The notes under the pieces: model-generated
Seen by the model: only the letters and a program-made list of their open reading frames with translations
Told to the model about the DNA's origin: nothing
Database searches by the model: none
DNA from: Eonycteris spelaea
Lineage: Eukaryota > Chordata > Mammalia > Chiroptera > Pteropodidae
DNA: 64,000 nucleotides
NCBI GenBank assembly: GCA_003508835.1
Contig: PUFA01000081.1
Span: 1,798,001 to 1,862,000 of the forward strand
Reading direction: 5' to 3'
Made by a program: the position numbers and the translations under genes
In this document: in pieces, positions 46,150 to 58,589 of the stretch
Position numbering within the stretch: the stretch's first letter is position 1
Layout: the number at the start of each line of letters is the position of its first letter

Positions 46150-46660
46150 TCACCACCATGTTTATGGAGCATCTACCATGTGCCAGGCCCAGGTTGAGGC
46201 ACTGGAACAAAACAGATTCCCTTCCAGCCTTCACGGACTCACAGGGTAGTGGGGAAACAGACCTGAGGCCAATAGCTACTAATTATTAATTAAGCTACAG
46301 AGGGAAATACTAGAACATATAACAGAAGGGTCTAACCCAAACTGGGCTCAGGGAAGCTTCCCCAGGGAAGGGAGAGTTAAAAAGAGCTAACCAGACAAAG
46401 ACGGAGTGCTGCAAGCCTAGACAGTATGTGTGAAAACCAGAAGGCAGGAGATGCTGGGGGGATGGAAGAACTGAGAAGATTCCAGAATGACTGAAAGGGA
46501 AAGATCAGGGGAAAGAGTGGTGCCAAGTAAGGTTGGAGAGCTCTCACCCTCTCGGTAGACATGACTTTGCCATGAGAACCTGCTCCAGGGATGTAAACCA
46601 CAGAGGGAAAGCTCCAGGAGAATGGAGACCAAGCCTGCATTTGCTTGCCATACTTGGCAT
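46150..46660 (-). mobile_element. L2 fragment
   Basis: GGAGCATCTACCATGTGCC, AGGCACTGGAACAAAACAG, GGACTCACAGGGTAGTGG, GCTTCCCCAGGGAAGGG and GAAGATTCCAGAATGACTG follow the reverse-complemented L2 3' region. Confidence 0.65.
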
Positions 46661-47690
46661 ACTTGCAAATAGTAGGTTCTCATAAAACAGCAGCTATTTC
46701 TACAATATTATCCCAAATCCTCATGCATAATAATCCTTCTTTCTCTGTATTTCCTTTCCCCTTCAAACTAAATATTGCTCCTGTCTCTCCCATTTTCTTG
46801 TCCTGATTGGAAGGTCATAGATTCATAAGGTTTCTCTCTACCTTCCATATTCTTCCTTTTCCTTTCTTCCCATATTGCCATATAACAATTCTTTGTATTT
46901 AATAATTCCTTGCAGTGCCAAACAGAAGGAGAAATCATCCTGCTAAATTAATAAAGAGAAAAAAAAAAAAACCCAAACATCCATTCACTCCAGGGTAGCT
47001 TGAATCTGGACAGGCCTGGCGAATATTTACACAACCAACTAGCAAAATCAGGAGGGCTTTCTAGTTTGTGCTTTAAGATACAGGTAATTTATACCCAAAG
47101 AGAGGGTTTTAATTCATCATTAAACTCCTCTTCATTGATTACAGTGCCAAAACTTGAGGTGGTGCACAGAAAATGTGTGCCCTGAGGCCCAAGTGGTCCT
47201 TCTGGGACTAGAAAAGCATTTTGGAAACCATGTTCAAGGCTGATGTACACACAATTTTGAGTCATCAAAGCTCATCTCTCTACTGTGGCAGAAAGCACCA
47301 ATTGCCTTGGCTTCTCAAAAATGTTGGCACCATGTACTCTCCAGACACTCATGCATATGTTGTATTTTGTTTCATTTCATTTTCAAGTACTTCGGATTCC
47401 AGGAGACCTTCCTAGAAACCTGCTAATAAGCAACTCGCCCCAAAGGTTTATTTGAGTTTTTCAGCCTTCTGGGACACTCTTTGTTTTAATACCCAACTAA
47501 AACAACTTACGTTGTCATCCCACTGCTTTTTCTTTTTTAGCAGTCTATTTCAAGCTGATAGGTGTTTAAGTTTGAATATATTCTATAAGAACTACAGTTT
47601 TACTCCTCTCTCTGTGCTTTATGTTCTTGATGTAATATTTTTGGTCTTTTTATGTTGTATATCTTCTAACTACTTATTGTAGTTTGAATT
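46660..47690. other. Intergenic, nothing recognised
   Basis: No convincing gene or repeat. Short frames lack familiar motifs. Confidence 0.45.
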
Positions 47691-47965
47691 GAGTTTGATA
47701 CCTTTTTCTTTTAACCTTTGTTAGCTTTTTAAATGTCTAATTTGCTGTATTTATTGAATATCTGGCTTTACCTGTGAGGTTTTTTCCTTTCTCATATTTT
47801 GGGTTTTTTTGGTTATGGCCTTTTCTTTTTTACTTAAAGAGGACATTTTAACATTTCTTATAAAGCTGATTTAATGGTGATGAAGACCTTTAGTTTTTGC
47901 TTGTCCAGGAAATCTTTTTATCTTCTTCAATTCTGAATAATAATCTTGCTGGGTAAATTATTCTA
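47690..47965. mobile_element. LINE-1-like ancient fragment
   Basis: GCTGTATTTATTGAATATCT, ACATTTCTTATAAAGCTGAT, TTTTTGCTTGTCCAGGAAAT and CTTGCTGGGTAAATTATTCT match a familiar L1-associated block. It stops abruptly at about 47990, where unrelated unclassified sequence begins. Confidence 0.5.
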
Positions 47966-48714
47966 GGTTGTAGATGTCATCCCACTGTTAGTGACAGGTC
48001 CAAAGGCTTCCCAAGAGCTCAAGAACACAGGTTTCTGTCCCGTGTTGCTCTGAGTTCTTGCTCAGAGCTCACATCTCCAGCCGCTTCTACCCAAGCATGA
48101 GCAAAGCAGCCTGCCTTTCTGTTCCCAAGTGCCGCCAATCGAAGCTCTATGTATAACAGACCTGTATAAAATCTGTAAGTTACCAAAGGTAAGGAAAGCA
48201 TAGGGCAGGGGCTGGAGGGGGACTTCAAACTGAACACTGGGCCTGGATAGTTACTGAAAATCCACAACTATCCCCTGACAAAGACTCCCTTTTACTGATT
48301 GTTGTCTCTTTGGGTCCTTGGGTCACTGGCTCTTTTTATCTCATCTCCCAAAAGCTTTAATCCCTCTCTTTTTCTCCAGATCAATTCCACTGTTACCTTA
48401 TCATTCAAAAAGTGATTATAGACATTGCACATTTACTGGAGACCCTTCAAGAAGAGGAGCCTACCTTTAAAAGTCAAAATCTACAACTTCTATTTCAAAA
48501 ATTCAATAGTTTCCTTAGACCTGTGCCTTGCTGCCTCTCCATTTCTCATTCCTTGAGAATAATATTTCTAACATAGAGAAATGGCCCTAAAACTACCATT
48601 TTATGACAACTTTCTAGGTACCAGGTTCTTAACAAGCCTTTTTCATTTTATCTTTATAATGGTTTTATATAATGGCATCATTTCCTTCATTTTACATATG
48701 GTAATCATAATAAA

Positions 48715-48960
48715 CCTAAGACGTGCTGAATGCCTACTATGCATCAAGCTCTATGCTAAGTACTTTACATAGATCACCTTGCTGAATCCTCACCATTCTA
48801 GGAAGTTGGGATCATTACCATTCCCATTTCACATATGAGGAAACTGAGGTTCAGAGAGGAGAAATGGTGGGTGTTAGCAGCATCCAAACAAGAATGGAGC
48901 CCAGGTCCCCATGACTTCAGTGCCTATGATTCTTCACTACACCATAAGGCTTCAGTATGA
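48715..48960 (-). mobile_element. MIR SINE, well preserved
   Basis: GAATGCCTACTATGCATCAA, GCTCTATGCTAAGTACTTTA, TTTCACATATGAGGAAACTG, AGGTTCAGAGAGGAGAAATG and GAATGGAGCCCAGGTCCCC span nearly the whole element. Confidence 0.85.
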
Positions 48961-49779
48961 CTGAGCTCCAGAAATTTGAGGAAAATTTCTTTAGAGACCA
49001 TGAGCAATGATTTTCCTGAACTAGCTCTGAGCTATCCCAGGCTTTGCCTCAAAGCAGGCCTTCACTAATTAGTTGTCAACTGACCGACGGACACTGGTTT
49101 TGGATTTGGCTGCAGAGAATCCCCCAGGAGCACTCCTTTCTGGTTAAGGGAGCTTGATCCTCACACTGGGTCTTTTCTTGATTATCGTTTGGCACCCCTG
49201 CCATAGTTCAGTTGAGGGAGTGTTCAGTAATTAAGAACAAGCCTCCTTGCTAAGTGCAGTACTAAATTTTCATGGGGAAAAGAGGGAAAAATAGTCATTG
49301 TGGCAAGAATAAACTAGGCTGTTTTCTAACAAAATTCATGCCATAATCATCCCTGATTTCCTTGGATCTATTTAAAGTGGATTGGACTGTGACATAATGA
49401 AAGACCCTGATGTCACTGAGACCTGGAAGCTCCAGTGCTCTCCAGTCAGCTAATGAGACCTGTGCTTTTTCTCTCCCTCCGTTTCCACAGGGGTACCTGT
49501 TAAGAGCCCATCATCCTAAGTACTCAGAGGAACAAGGGACCAGTACTAGTGGGAGGAGGTAGTTCTCCTGGAACCTGAAACTGGAAAAATGAGGTTCCTG
49601 GCCTCCCAAACCTAGGAGCTAGGTTCCTAGGGGAGGGTACCTGCTGCTCCGGTCAGATCCATGTTTAGGGGAAAGGTTTCCTTGAAAGGGGGCTTTATGG
49701 GAAGGGACAGGGAGACCAAAATGACTTGTTTCCCAACACTGTTGACAAGGCTATATACCTCTCTGACTTCAGATGGGTA

Positions 49780-50300
49780 AAAAGAGAAAGAAACTTGATA
49801 ACATCCAGAATTGGAGAGGGTGTAGAAGACTGGGCCCTTCTGAGAGTAAATACCAGAAGTCAGACTGGCAATGTGTGTCACAGAACTTTTAAAAGCATAC
49901 ATTTGACCCGACAGAAATTTCATTTCTAGGACTTTATATCCAAGAGAGATTTAGAATGTGTGCAATATTTTAGTTATAAGGATGTTCATTCATCTGTGTT
50001 TTTATAATAGTATAAAAACCAGAATCAACCTAACTGTCCAACAACAGAAAATTTGGTTCAATTAATTTTGGTTCATCCTACAATGGAATACTCAGCCACT
50101 ATTAAGACAATCATGTACATCTCTGTTTGTTGACAAAGAAAGATATGACATAATGTTAAAGTGGATTAAGTCAGTATGGTTCCATTTGTGTGTGTGTGTT
50201 AACAGTGATTATTTCATAGGATTGAGAGTTTGTCTCTCCTTTACACTTTTATGTAATCCATGAAAATTTTTTAAGTGTGGAAAAATTATAATCAAGAAAA
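49780..50300 (+). mobile_element. LINE-1 (old L1M/ME type) 3' fragment
   Basis: TTGGAGAGGGTGTAGAAGAC, GAAATTTCATTTCTAGGAC, CAACCTAACTGTCCAACAAC, CATCCTACAATGGAATACTC and GTATGGTTCCATTTGTGTG are in L1 3' order. Confidence 0.75.
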
Positions 50301-50599
50301 GAATCAATAATGATATTTCTATTTTTTGAAAGGGACTATTTGTCAAGAAACCCAAGGACAAAGACCAATCTTAGCAGGTCTTCATGTGAGCTAAAAGATT
50401 GAAATCAGTTGGCTGCTGAATATGCAGTTGGAACTGAGTTCGTGCCTCTACTCTTAAACAGCAAAACATCCCCTCTTCCACCAACCATCCAGTCACCATG
50501 ATTTATGGGCAGGAGTCTGTGATTTCTTACCTTTCTGCCTTAAGGCCTGACTCAAGGGTTCAGCTATCCTATTTCTCAGTGTTACATCCTCCACAAAGC

Positions 50600-50925
50600 C
50601 ATTCATTCTTTAAGGATTTACAGAATGTGCCAGGTGCTGAACTGAGCATCTGGGATTCAGAGGACAAGAAAATAAGAATCTCGTGAGGAGAAAAGAAGCC
50701 TTCTCTTAGTGTGAGTGTCCCCCACTGGATCCCACTAGCTTATGATCTACACCTCTTGGGGCATCTTCCCTTCCCACCTTATTTTACCCTTGTCTTCTGT
50801 TTCAAATCCTCTTTCAATCAGGCCATCTGTCCCTTAAGGGCTCTTTCTGAATCTCCTATAGCAGAGGGGAGTGCATGGTACTTATAGCAGAAGCTCAATA
50901 AACATTTATGGAATAAATGGCTAGA
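50600..50925. mobile_element. L2 fragments, (-) then (+)
   Basis: 50600-50690 is a reverse L2 tail (CATTCATTCTTTAAGGATTT, GAATGTGCCAGGTGCTGAAC). About 50820-50925 is a forward terminus (TTAAGGGCTCTTTCTGAATC, GAAGCTCAATAAACATTTAT). Confidence 0.55.
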
Positions 50926-50994
50926 TGTAATTACTACCAGAAAAATACATTTCCTTTATTTAAATGTATGTGAGTCTGATGTTTGATATCCTGG

Positions 50995-51440
50995 GTCAGT
51001 AAGAACTCTTTTCAGATGTAAGTGACAAAAACCAAACAATCCCCCACAACTCAAACTTTCTTAAGTAAAAAGGGGAAGTTATTGTCTCCCACAACTATGA
51101 AGTTTATAAACATAGTTTCAGCTGGGTCCAAGGCTCAAACAATGCAAGACTTGGGCTCCTTCTATCTCTCAACCCTGTTTTATCGATGTTGACTCCATTC
51201 TCAGACAAGTTCTTCCCTTATGAAACCAAGAAGATTCCCAATAGCTCAAGGCTCTCTCACAGACCCAAGTCTAACAGGAAAAAAAAAAAAAAAAAGTTCA
51301 TCTCATTTGAAATCCAAGCAAAATTCTTTAGACTGGCTAATTGGACCTGACTGGTTGGCTTAGGTCATGTGCCCATGCTGAACCAATAGCTGAGCTAGAG
51401 GATACCATGTCCTGAGTGGCCAGGTCTGAGTGATATGCCT
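50995..51440. mobile_element. Unclassified ancient repeat related to 33130-33400
   Basis: GGGTCAGTAAGAACTCTTTT, CAGATGTAAGTGACAAAAAC, CAGCTGGGTCCAAGGCTCAA, GGCTTAGGTCATGTGCCCAT and CTGAACCAATAGCTGAGC form a block seen widely in mammals. I know the pattern but not the family name. An A-run at 51280-51296 interrupts it. Confidence 0.5.
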
Positions 51441-51762
51441 ATGTCACTACTCATAGTGAGGGAGGATGGCTGGCTTCCAGACACAATCAGTGTGCCATTA
51501 CGAAAAGAAAAGATGGTGGATTAGGGAAATAAAACTAATAATGTTTATTAAGTTTTCCTTCCTAACCCAAAAAACATCTTGCCTAAGTTTCTTGGGCCCA
51601 AACCCAATTCATTCCTTTTTAAGCTTAAACATCTTTGTTTTCTCTTCCTGCCTGAGCAGCATAATTACACTCAAGTCCACATGAAGAAGATATAACCATT
51701 TCAAATGAAATTTCCTCGCTGTGGCCAAGTGCTGCCCATGGACTTAAGCTTGCATCTCCAGG

Positions 51763-51925
51763 GCAGTCATTCTCCTCCAACCTCAGCTCTGCACGGAATC
51801 ATGTGGGATAACGATGGCTTTTAAAAGCAGGTGCCTGGCTGCACCACCTCCATTCTGACTCAGGTGGTCTGGGTGAGACTGTTCATGTTACCCAATCGCC
51901 ACCTGCACTGTGAATTGTCAAGCCA
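51763..51925. mobile_element. MER5-like hAT-Charlie element
   Basis: GCAGTCATTCTCCTCCAACC, GGCTTTTAAAAGCAGGTGCC, CCATTCTGACTCAGGTGGTC and CACCTGCACTGTGAATTGTC match the layout of MER5-family elements. Confidence 0.6.
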
Positions 51926-51989
51926 CAAAGGAGAGACAGACAGCCTTGGTTGTGCATGCAGATGGTGCTGAGAGGAGGACCATATCCTG

Positions 51990-52150
51990 CCGTTTGCTAA
52001 CCCAAGGACAGTGACCAAGTTAACCTATCTCTCTGGGCCTCACTTTCCTCATCTGTAAAATGGGAATGATAATCTCTAGTTTTCAGGGATGCTATGATGA
52101 TTGAATGAGATGAGGCAAACAAAATTCTAGCACTGGTAGGTACTTAAAAA
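51990..52150 (+). mobile_element. MIR SINE
   Basis: GTGACCAAGTTAACCTATCT, CTCTGGGCCTCACTTTCC, TCATCTGTAAAATGGGAATG and GATGATTGAATGAGATGAGG are clear forward MIR features. Confidence 0.85.
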
Positions 52151-52159
52151 TTTTAGATG

Positions 52160-53540
52160 TAGGTTCCAAACAAGGTAGCCAAGAGGCATCTATTACTCAA
52201 CTTATGCAGAAGCAAACCTTGCTTTGTTCCTAACTAACTCATTTTACAAATGCCAGCCACTCTAACCATGCTTCACCAAGGAAGAGCAGTTTGTCAGGAT
52301 GCTTAATTTAAGAAATCCTTCTTAATATTATCATAATGTGAAAGGATTTTTTTTTAAGTGAGTCGTTGCCATGCTCAGATAGCATAAATACAAGAGACAT
52401 GCATATGCAAATTAACCTTGTAAAAAAGGTACTCCAGAGACATTTTCTGAATAATGAATATGAACAATGGCAAGAATGTTGGTTACCCAAGCACCAAAAC
52501 CTGTCTTGGAAACTTCAAACATTTGTTTTATATATTGTTGACATTCTATGAAAGAAAGGTCACAGGTGAAATGTAAAGAGATTTTATTATTTGAGACTGT
52601 CGTGAGAACAGCCTCCCTCTAGCATAGGAATATCTAGAAGGGTTTAAATGTCACTAACAATCTCAAAATTATTGCAGTGGATTTGTAGAAAGAGAGATGT
52701 AAAGTGCCTTTTTCATTAAAAATGTTCTTTGATTTTTAGTTGTAGCTTTGGTGGTGTTATTGGCAAGGGAGAGATTGTAGAGGAACATTTCTCAGATGGT
52801 TAGTGAGGGACAAAGCTGGGAAAGCATTTGGGTCATTTTACACATGAAAGGAATTTCTGCTCAAAGAGGAAGTGCAGACCAGCCAGCTGAGCTCACAGCC
52901 TAGTCATTTTGTTAATTTCTAGAAAGAAAAGAAATTGAGAATACTTTGGGGCACTCTCCCTTGCAAGGAAACCAGCCTAAAACACTGCTGGCTTCCAGAT
53001 CGGGGTTACAGACTGCACCTGCTTGCTCATCCCACATGCACTGATGGATGCTTGCGTGGGCCTTGCAGGGATGTTTGTGAAGATTAAGGCTCAGCCCTGT
53101 ACCTGGCTTGTGGCCCTTGCTCTGTAAATGTCCTTATTAGTGAAAAAGAACATGACCTGAGACCCTATGCTCTTCTAGCCATAGGTCTGCCTTCCACATA
53201 TCCAGTACTTAGGGAGTTTTCTAAAGAAAGGAGGGCAGTCCTCAGCAGGGGAACCCCTGTAACTGGTCCGCAGGGCTCAGCGCTGAGTCTGAGCCTCTGG
53301 CAGAATGGCTAGTCTTTCAGGTCCTGAAAGGTGGTCAGCAAGCAGCTTCCAAAGGTGCTGCTGGCTGTCCTGACTCTGATTACCTGCAGGCAAGGATGCC
53401 CGTTTCAAGAAGATTAAGGGAGCTCTGGATCTTGTGTGCTATTATTACCCCATTTACAAATGAGGTAAAATGACGCTTGAGAGGAAGGAGATTTGTGGGC
53501 CTTCACAATCTTTTCCCAATTCATTAAAACTCTGCTTGTG
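52160..53540. other. Intergenic, nothing recognised
   Basis: No gene or repeat family recognised. Paired antiparallel 60-codon frames around 52.3-52.55 kb look like chance. Confidence 0.45.
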
Positions 53541-53661
53541 TAGAATTATTTTTTTCACCTTAAAAAACAAAAAAGATAATATAAACACATAATGTAAAAA
53601 ACTCAACCAGTACAAAAAAGAGTTTAGTGTGAAATGTCTCTCTCGCATCCTGCCTCCTAGC

Positions 53662-53830
53662 TCCACTATTTATTGAGTGCTTGCAAGGTTCCAGGCCCTC
53701 TGCTAAGCATTTTACATTCTTCATTTCATCCTCAAAATAACCCTATGTGGCAAGAATTATTATTCTTATCCCTGTTTAAGATGACGAAATGAGGCTGAGT
53801 AAGATGGTAAGGACAGAGGCAGGATGCCGG
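53662..53830 (-). mobile_element. MIR SINE
   Basis: CTATTTATTGAGTGCTTGCA, GGCCCTCTGCTAAGCATTTT, CATTTCATCCTCAAAATAAC, CCCTATGTGGCAAGAATTAT and GACGAAATGAGGCTGAGTAA are in reverse MIR order. The preceding 53545-53640 resembles an old L1 block. Confidence 0.75.
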
Positions 53831-54433
53831 CCCTACCTGTTGCCTCTAATGTCCATCCCCTCGACCTCACCTGCACACCGAGGCCCCTACCACTTGGGCC
53901 AGGACTTTTCCACTGCAGAATCTGTTTTCAAAAGGTGCTCCCAAGCATCCAGGTCACTTGGCATCTGTGGCTTTACTTCAGAAATAAAAGCAAATTGTTT
54001 CCCACCGCACCAAAGATCTCTGTGTACCTTCTACCACACCCAGCTCTTTACCCCAGTCCGTGTCCATGCCCTTCCTCGGCCCATGTCGGCCAGTTCAGTG
54101 GTGACTGAACACACAACAGCATTCTGAGGCTTCCCTGTCCACTACTCAGGGAAGATATTGCTCTGCAATAACCTGGTCTTATTTTAAAGCTGCTAGCACT
54201 TTGCTATCTCCACCCACTCTGGCAGCCCAGGTGTGAATACAGAGATTGAAATAGGCCAGTTAATTAATATTCTCCATGACATCGCAAGTAATTTCAATCT
54301 ATTCCTCTGGGTAAAGGGAGCCAGCAGGTGAAATACTCAGCATTCCTCCAGTTCACGATTGGCAGGGAAGAGAAAGGGTCTGGTGCTGTCTTCTCTATAG
54401 GAGTGAAAGGAAGTCCTGAATTGTTTCCCCCAC

Positions 54434-54533
54434 ATGTGCCACAGCACACAACTATACATATAAAACAGAAAAAATAACCTCAAAAACATAGATAATAGTA
54501 AAATGTATAAAGTAACTAGGAAGTAATGAGTTT
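54434..54533 (+). repeat. 100-bp direct repeat, copy A
   Basis: About 95% identical to 55140-55240. It starts ATGTGCCACAGCACACAAC and ends GAAGTAATGAGTTT, with a few substitutions and a 1-bp length change near the middle. It does not match any repeat family I know. Confidence 0.92.
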
Positions 54534-54653
54534 GGTCCTCATGCCATCTGCACTTAGCAGCAAGTGGCTTAAGCATGGAGGACTTCCCTAGTTTCTGCTT
54601 AGACAGTGCTTCAGGCAAGCAAGGAAGGTGGGGCGGGAGAGAGAGGGGGTGGG

Positions 54654-54657
<4 letters not shown>

Positions 54658-54711
<54 letters not shown>
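54658..54711. repeat. (AG)n microsatellite
   Basis: About 26 uninterrupted AG units, followed by AATGAATGAATC. Confidence 0.97.
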
Positions 54712-54716
<5 letters not shown>

Positions 54717-55139
54717 TGAATCTTGGCTGCTCCATATTAATTAAATTACAGAGAGCCAAACAGCAATACAGTAATGACAATAGGCCTGTGGGTGAATCAT
54801 GTGTATCTCCCTCTTAGAAACAGGCTGAAAAAACTTTGCTATGAGGAAATTTTAATAATAAATGGGTGACAAATACAGAACATCATCCAGCCTGTGGGCC
54901 ATCCTGGCTTGCTTATGAAACCAAGCGTGGCTTACATGTTCTCCGATGGGGACCTTTAAGGAAGCCCACCTTCTCCCAGTGCCCAAGGGCGGCGGTGCGC
55001 TGGTAAATGTTTAACAGCCAGCTTTTAGGAGAGAAAGCCTTGATTTGTAATATTTACTAAGTTCTGAAGTCTAATTACTCCCACTATGCCTGATTTCAAG
55101 CTAACAGTGTAAAGTCACTAAAAGTGGCGTTGGGAAGAA

Positions 55140-55240
55140 ATGTGCCACAGCACACAACTATACATATAAAACAGATACAAATAACCTCAAGAGCATAGAT
55201 AATAGTAAAATGTATAAAGTAACTAGGAAGTAATGAGTTT
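55140..55240 (+). repeat. 100-bp direct repeat, copy B
   Basis: Second copy of the 54434-54533 segment, about 706 bp downstream in the same orientation. Flanks on both sides are unrelated, so the edges are sharp. Confidence 0.92.
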
Positions 55241-55329
55241 TGAGTATTTATTGCCTTGGTTTTCAATGTAATTTATTTAATTGCAAGTGCATATAATGTA
55301 ATGTTTACCAGTGGCTGCGCTTAAAAACC

Positions 55330-56870
55330 GCTTTATGGAATTCCCAAAAATCTAACAATCAGTGCTTGCAAGCCAGTATGAGAGAGCCCAGCATACCACT
55401 AACAGGTCAGGAGAGGCAACTGTATTTGAGTCCTATGTCCTAGGCGTGGTATATGTGAGTACACACATATCTTGAAATCATTCAGATTTCAAGAAAGAGC
55501 CAGATGTGGATCATCCTACTGATCGGAGTTTGGTGCAATGATGCACCAAGAAGTGAGGTAGCTCCACACACTGCCTCATCAGCCACATGCTCACTGGGGT
55601 TTCTAGGAGCAAGATGGGTCCTGGGCCTGGTGGAGAACTGGAACGACCAGCTTGGCATGGCTGTGGAAACAAACTGAACTCTTGTGACCCAACTCTAAAC
55701 ACCTAACACATTTAACACCCCTACTGAAGAGTTTTGCATGTCAGTCAGCTGGCCTCCTTTGGGATCGGCCCACATCTGGATGGCCACAGCTCAGGCCATG
55801 CTCCCTGGTCCAAGTAGCAGTGCCTAGAATCACAAGGTTGGTCCCCTGAGACGCACATAGCCTAAGTCTAACCTGAAGCAGAGGGAGTCGCTTGGGCTTC
55901 TTTCCTGAGAACATGCTGTGGGCATGACAGACCCTTGGGGCACCACCGATCTCCCTCTACACAGAGGCTCCTTCATCTCATCTCACTTTGGAAGAGCCAT
56001 GGGGGCCATTTGCAAGGTTCTGGATAATTTGGTTTCAGAACTAAGTTTTTCTCTCTTGCTAAGTAAATAAAAAACCAGATGCTGCTAGGTACCCTATACT
56101 CTGAAATTCAGACACAGGGAGGCAAATGCCTTATTTCCTGTCACTACTATTCTGTGGGAAGGAAAGAAATGCACCAACTTTCAAGTACACAGCTAGGGCT
56201 ACTACCTCCCATGCCGTCCGCACTGCTTGGAATATTGCCCACCCCCTTCTCCTCCCTTCCCTGTCTGCCTTCAAACCAACTGCTATTCATTTTCAAGGTA
56301 TTTTGCTAAAATGAAAAATAAGTGACGACATGGTAGGCAAACTGTGACCCTAGTTTTGGATATATATGTATTCACATGTACCACACATAGGACATAGGAC
56401 TAGAAAAAACATACACGCAGCAAAATGGGCCTTTTTCCTGTGTGCTTTTCTGTTTCCTACATTTCTCTACTGAAGATGTATTAGTTTTATAAATAGGGAA
56501 GGGGCTCCTTCCCTCTGTGATGTCTCCTCCTACCCCTGCAGTAAGTGAATCTAGCCATCTTCTGCACTGTTTCTATCTTGTGCATCAACCGTCATTATTT
56601 GCATTATAGTGGGTTGGAATTAGCCTGGTATTTCTTCCTATTTTTTCCACTTGACATGAGCCTCCGAAGGTTTGTGGTTTGGCTCGCCTACTCCCACCTC
56701 AGCATCTCGACCCCATGCCTGGCACAAAGAAGCCTCATGGAATGATTTGTGGAAGCACACTGGATCAGTACAAAGCCCTAGATGAAGACTTCTCCAACCT
56801 TGATGGAAGGGAGGAATTCATTCTGACTTTGTGAGAGTATCTGCACTGGAATATGAATTACACGATCCTG
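55330..56870. other. Intergenic, nothing recognised
   Basis: No gene or repeat family recognised. Short frames lack familiar motifs. Confidence 0.45.
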
Positions 56871-56919
56871 TCAAGGACAGACTTCATTCATTTCAACTTT
56901 ATTTGTCTGTGTTCTTTCA

Positions 56920-57290
56920 GAAATAAGAAACTGAGGCCCAGAGTGCTCCAGTGACTTTCCCAACTCACCTAATAAGTGATAAAGCAAGTATAAACCAGAT
57001 TCTCCGAGTCAATATTTTCTATCTCACAAGTACAGAGAAAAAGCATAAGGTACTAAATAATGGTAACAGAAAATAGCATTTATTGCAAAATTTCTGTGTA
57101 CCAAGCCCTTTGCAAGGGCCTTTCTTGCGCATGACCTCATTTAAGCTATACAACTGGTACTGGCCATTCCTTTTACTGATGGGAAAGCTGAGGTTCAGAG
57201 AGGCTGAGCAACTCTCCCAAGGTTGCAAGGCTGGTCCAGGCAAATGTATCCTGGGTCCAAGCCCCTGTACTATTAGCAGCTTAAAAAATG
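56920..57290 (-). mobile_element. Two adjacent MIR fragments
   Basis: First, AGAAATAAGAAACTGAGGCC and CAGAGTGCTCCAGTGAC (to about 57005). Second, from 57068: GCATTTATTGCAAAATTTCT, CCTTTACTGATGGGAAAGCT-like, GAGGTTCAGAGAGGCTGAGC and CTGGGTCCAAGCCCCTGTAC. Both reverse. The second is well kept. Confidence 0.7.
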
Positions 57291-57299
57291 GGAAAGCGA

Positions 57300-58580
57300 G
57301 AGCTGGGCAACATGGAATTGCTGCTTTAAAGGAAGAATGTGTGGGACCCCTGGAGGTTGTGGTAAGATCAGGTTAATGACAGTCAGATCCAGGGATGGCT
57401 GGAGAGCGAAAAGGCTTCTGCCATACTAGACAGGTCAGAATCTCATTTTTCACCAAAAGAAAAAAAGCTGAGAGGAGCCAATTAAAGTTCTATGACATCC
57501 TCAGTGCTTTTCTTCTTTGTGTCTTTCTCCTCCACGTCATTATTTTGCTTTCCTTTCCCATCAGCTTTGGTCCATGGCTTCTCTTCTCCCCTTCCCCTAA
57601 CGCTGCAGCATCGCCTGTACTTTTCAGTTCTCTCCTCATTTCTGACCTGAAATAGTGGCCTCTGGCATGGAGCATATTCCTAGGGGTGCTGGCTCTTTTT
57701 CCCTTCAACCTCTCACTTCTTTGCTCAGCCCCATGACTCCTTTGTTCATCTGCCTGGGATGTAAATCCTAATTTGAGCATCCATCACATCACCCTCCATA
57801 AGGCTAAGCACCTTTGATGGCAGCTCCCAGGCTTTTCTTTCCTTTGCTTAAATGACCCTCTCGTTTCATCCCTATCACTGGAAGCTCATTCCAACAGCCT
57901 TTCTCACCTCATCTTCAAATCCTTACTATTTAGGAATCTTTTTCATTTAATATGATGGCCAACACAGAATCATGTCCAGTCTTCCATATAATAAAGTTAC
58001 TCCAATTTTACTAAAGTGTTTGAGAGGGGAAAGTGCTGCCCAGTCTCCCCTGCCATTGCCATCTCCACAACCTCACAGGCTACTACCATTCGCATCCCCC
58101 AAATGGGTGCCGCGCATACACCTTCTTAACAGACACAAACCAGTAATAACCTTACTCGACAAGCAGCCCTACCAAGAGCCCGGTCACTGTTGCTGTCAGC
58201 AGAAGCTGCGTAAACACGGTTCCTGCCTCATTTCTAGTTCCTGAATCCCACCTGAGCATATGTGCTTGACTGAAGTTGGAGTACATCTGGAAACCTAGTG
58301 CAAGGGTCTGAGAAATTCCATCTTCATCTGTCTAGCCTTTACAGCATGGAAAGCACACTGGAAGGAGGTCAGAATTGATGCCACGCATAAATCTGCCATT
58401 TCCACAACAGCCTGACAAATACTCTTCTGTAGAAACCCTCTAACATGGCGCCCTGTTCAGTTGCTCTTACCCTGGTGGCCGTACTGTCTGCTCTGGGAGC
58501 TGAGGGAGTCCAGAGCACAGCTCGCTTCTGAAAGTTTGCCAAGCCCAAGAGCACGGCTTTCCTGCATCTTCACAGGTGGG
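57300..58580. other. Intergenic, little recognised
   Basis: Possible very old L2-like text around 57.66-57.92 kb, too decayed to assign. The opposing 86- and 96-codon frames at 57.4-57.8 kb have no familiar motif. Confidence 0.4.
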
Positions 58581-58589
58581 AACTGCTTT

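Noticed and set aside
54337..54780. 147-codon minus-strand frame with a Ser/Leu repeat
   Set aside because: Runs through the AG microsatellite; the remaining parts have no familiar motif.
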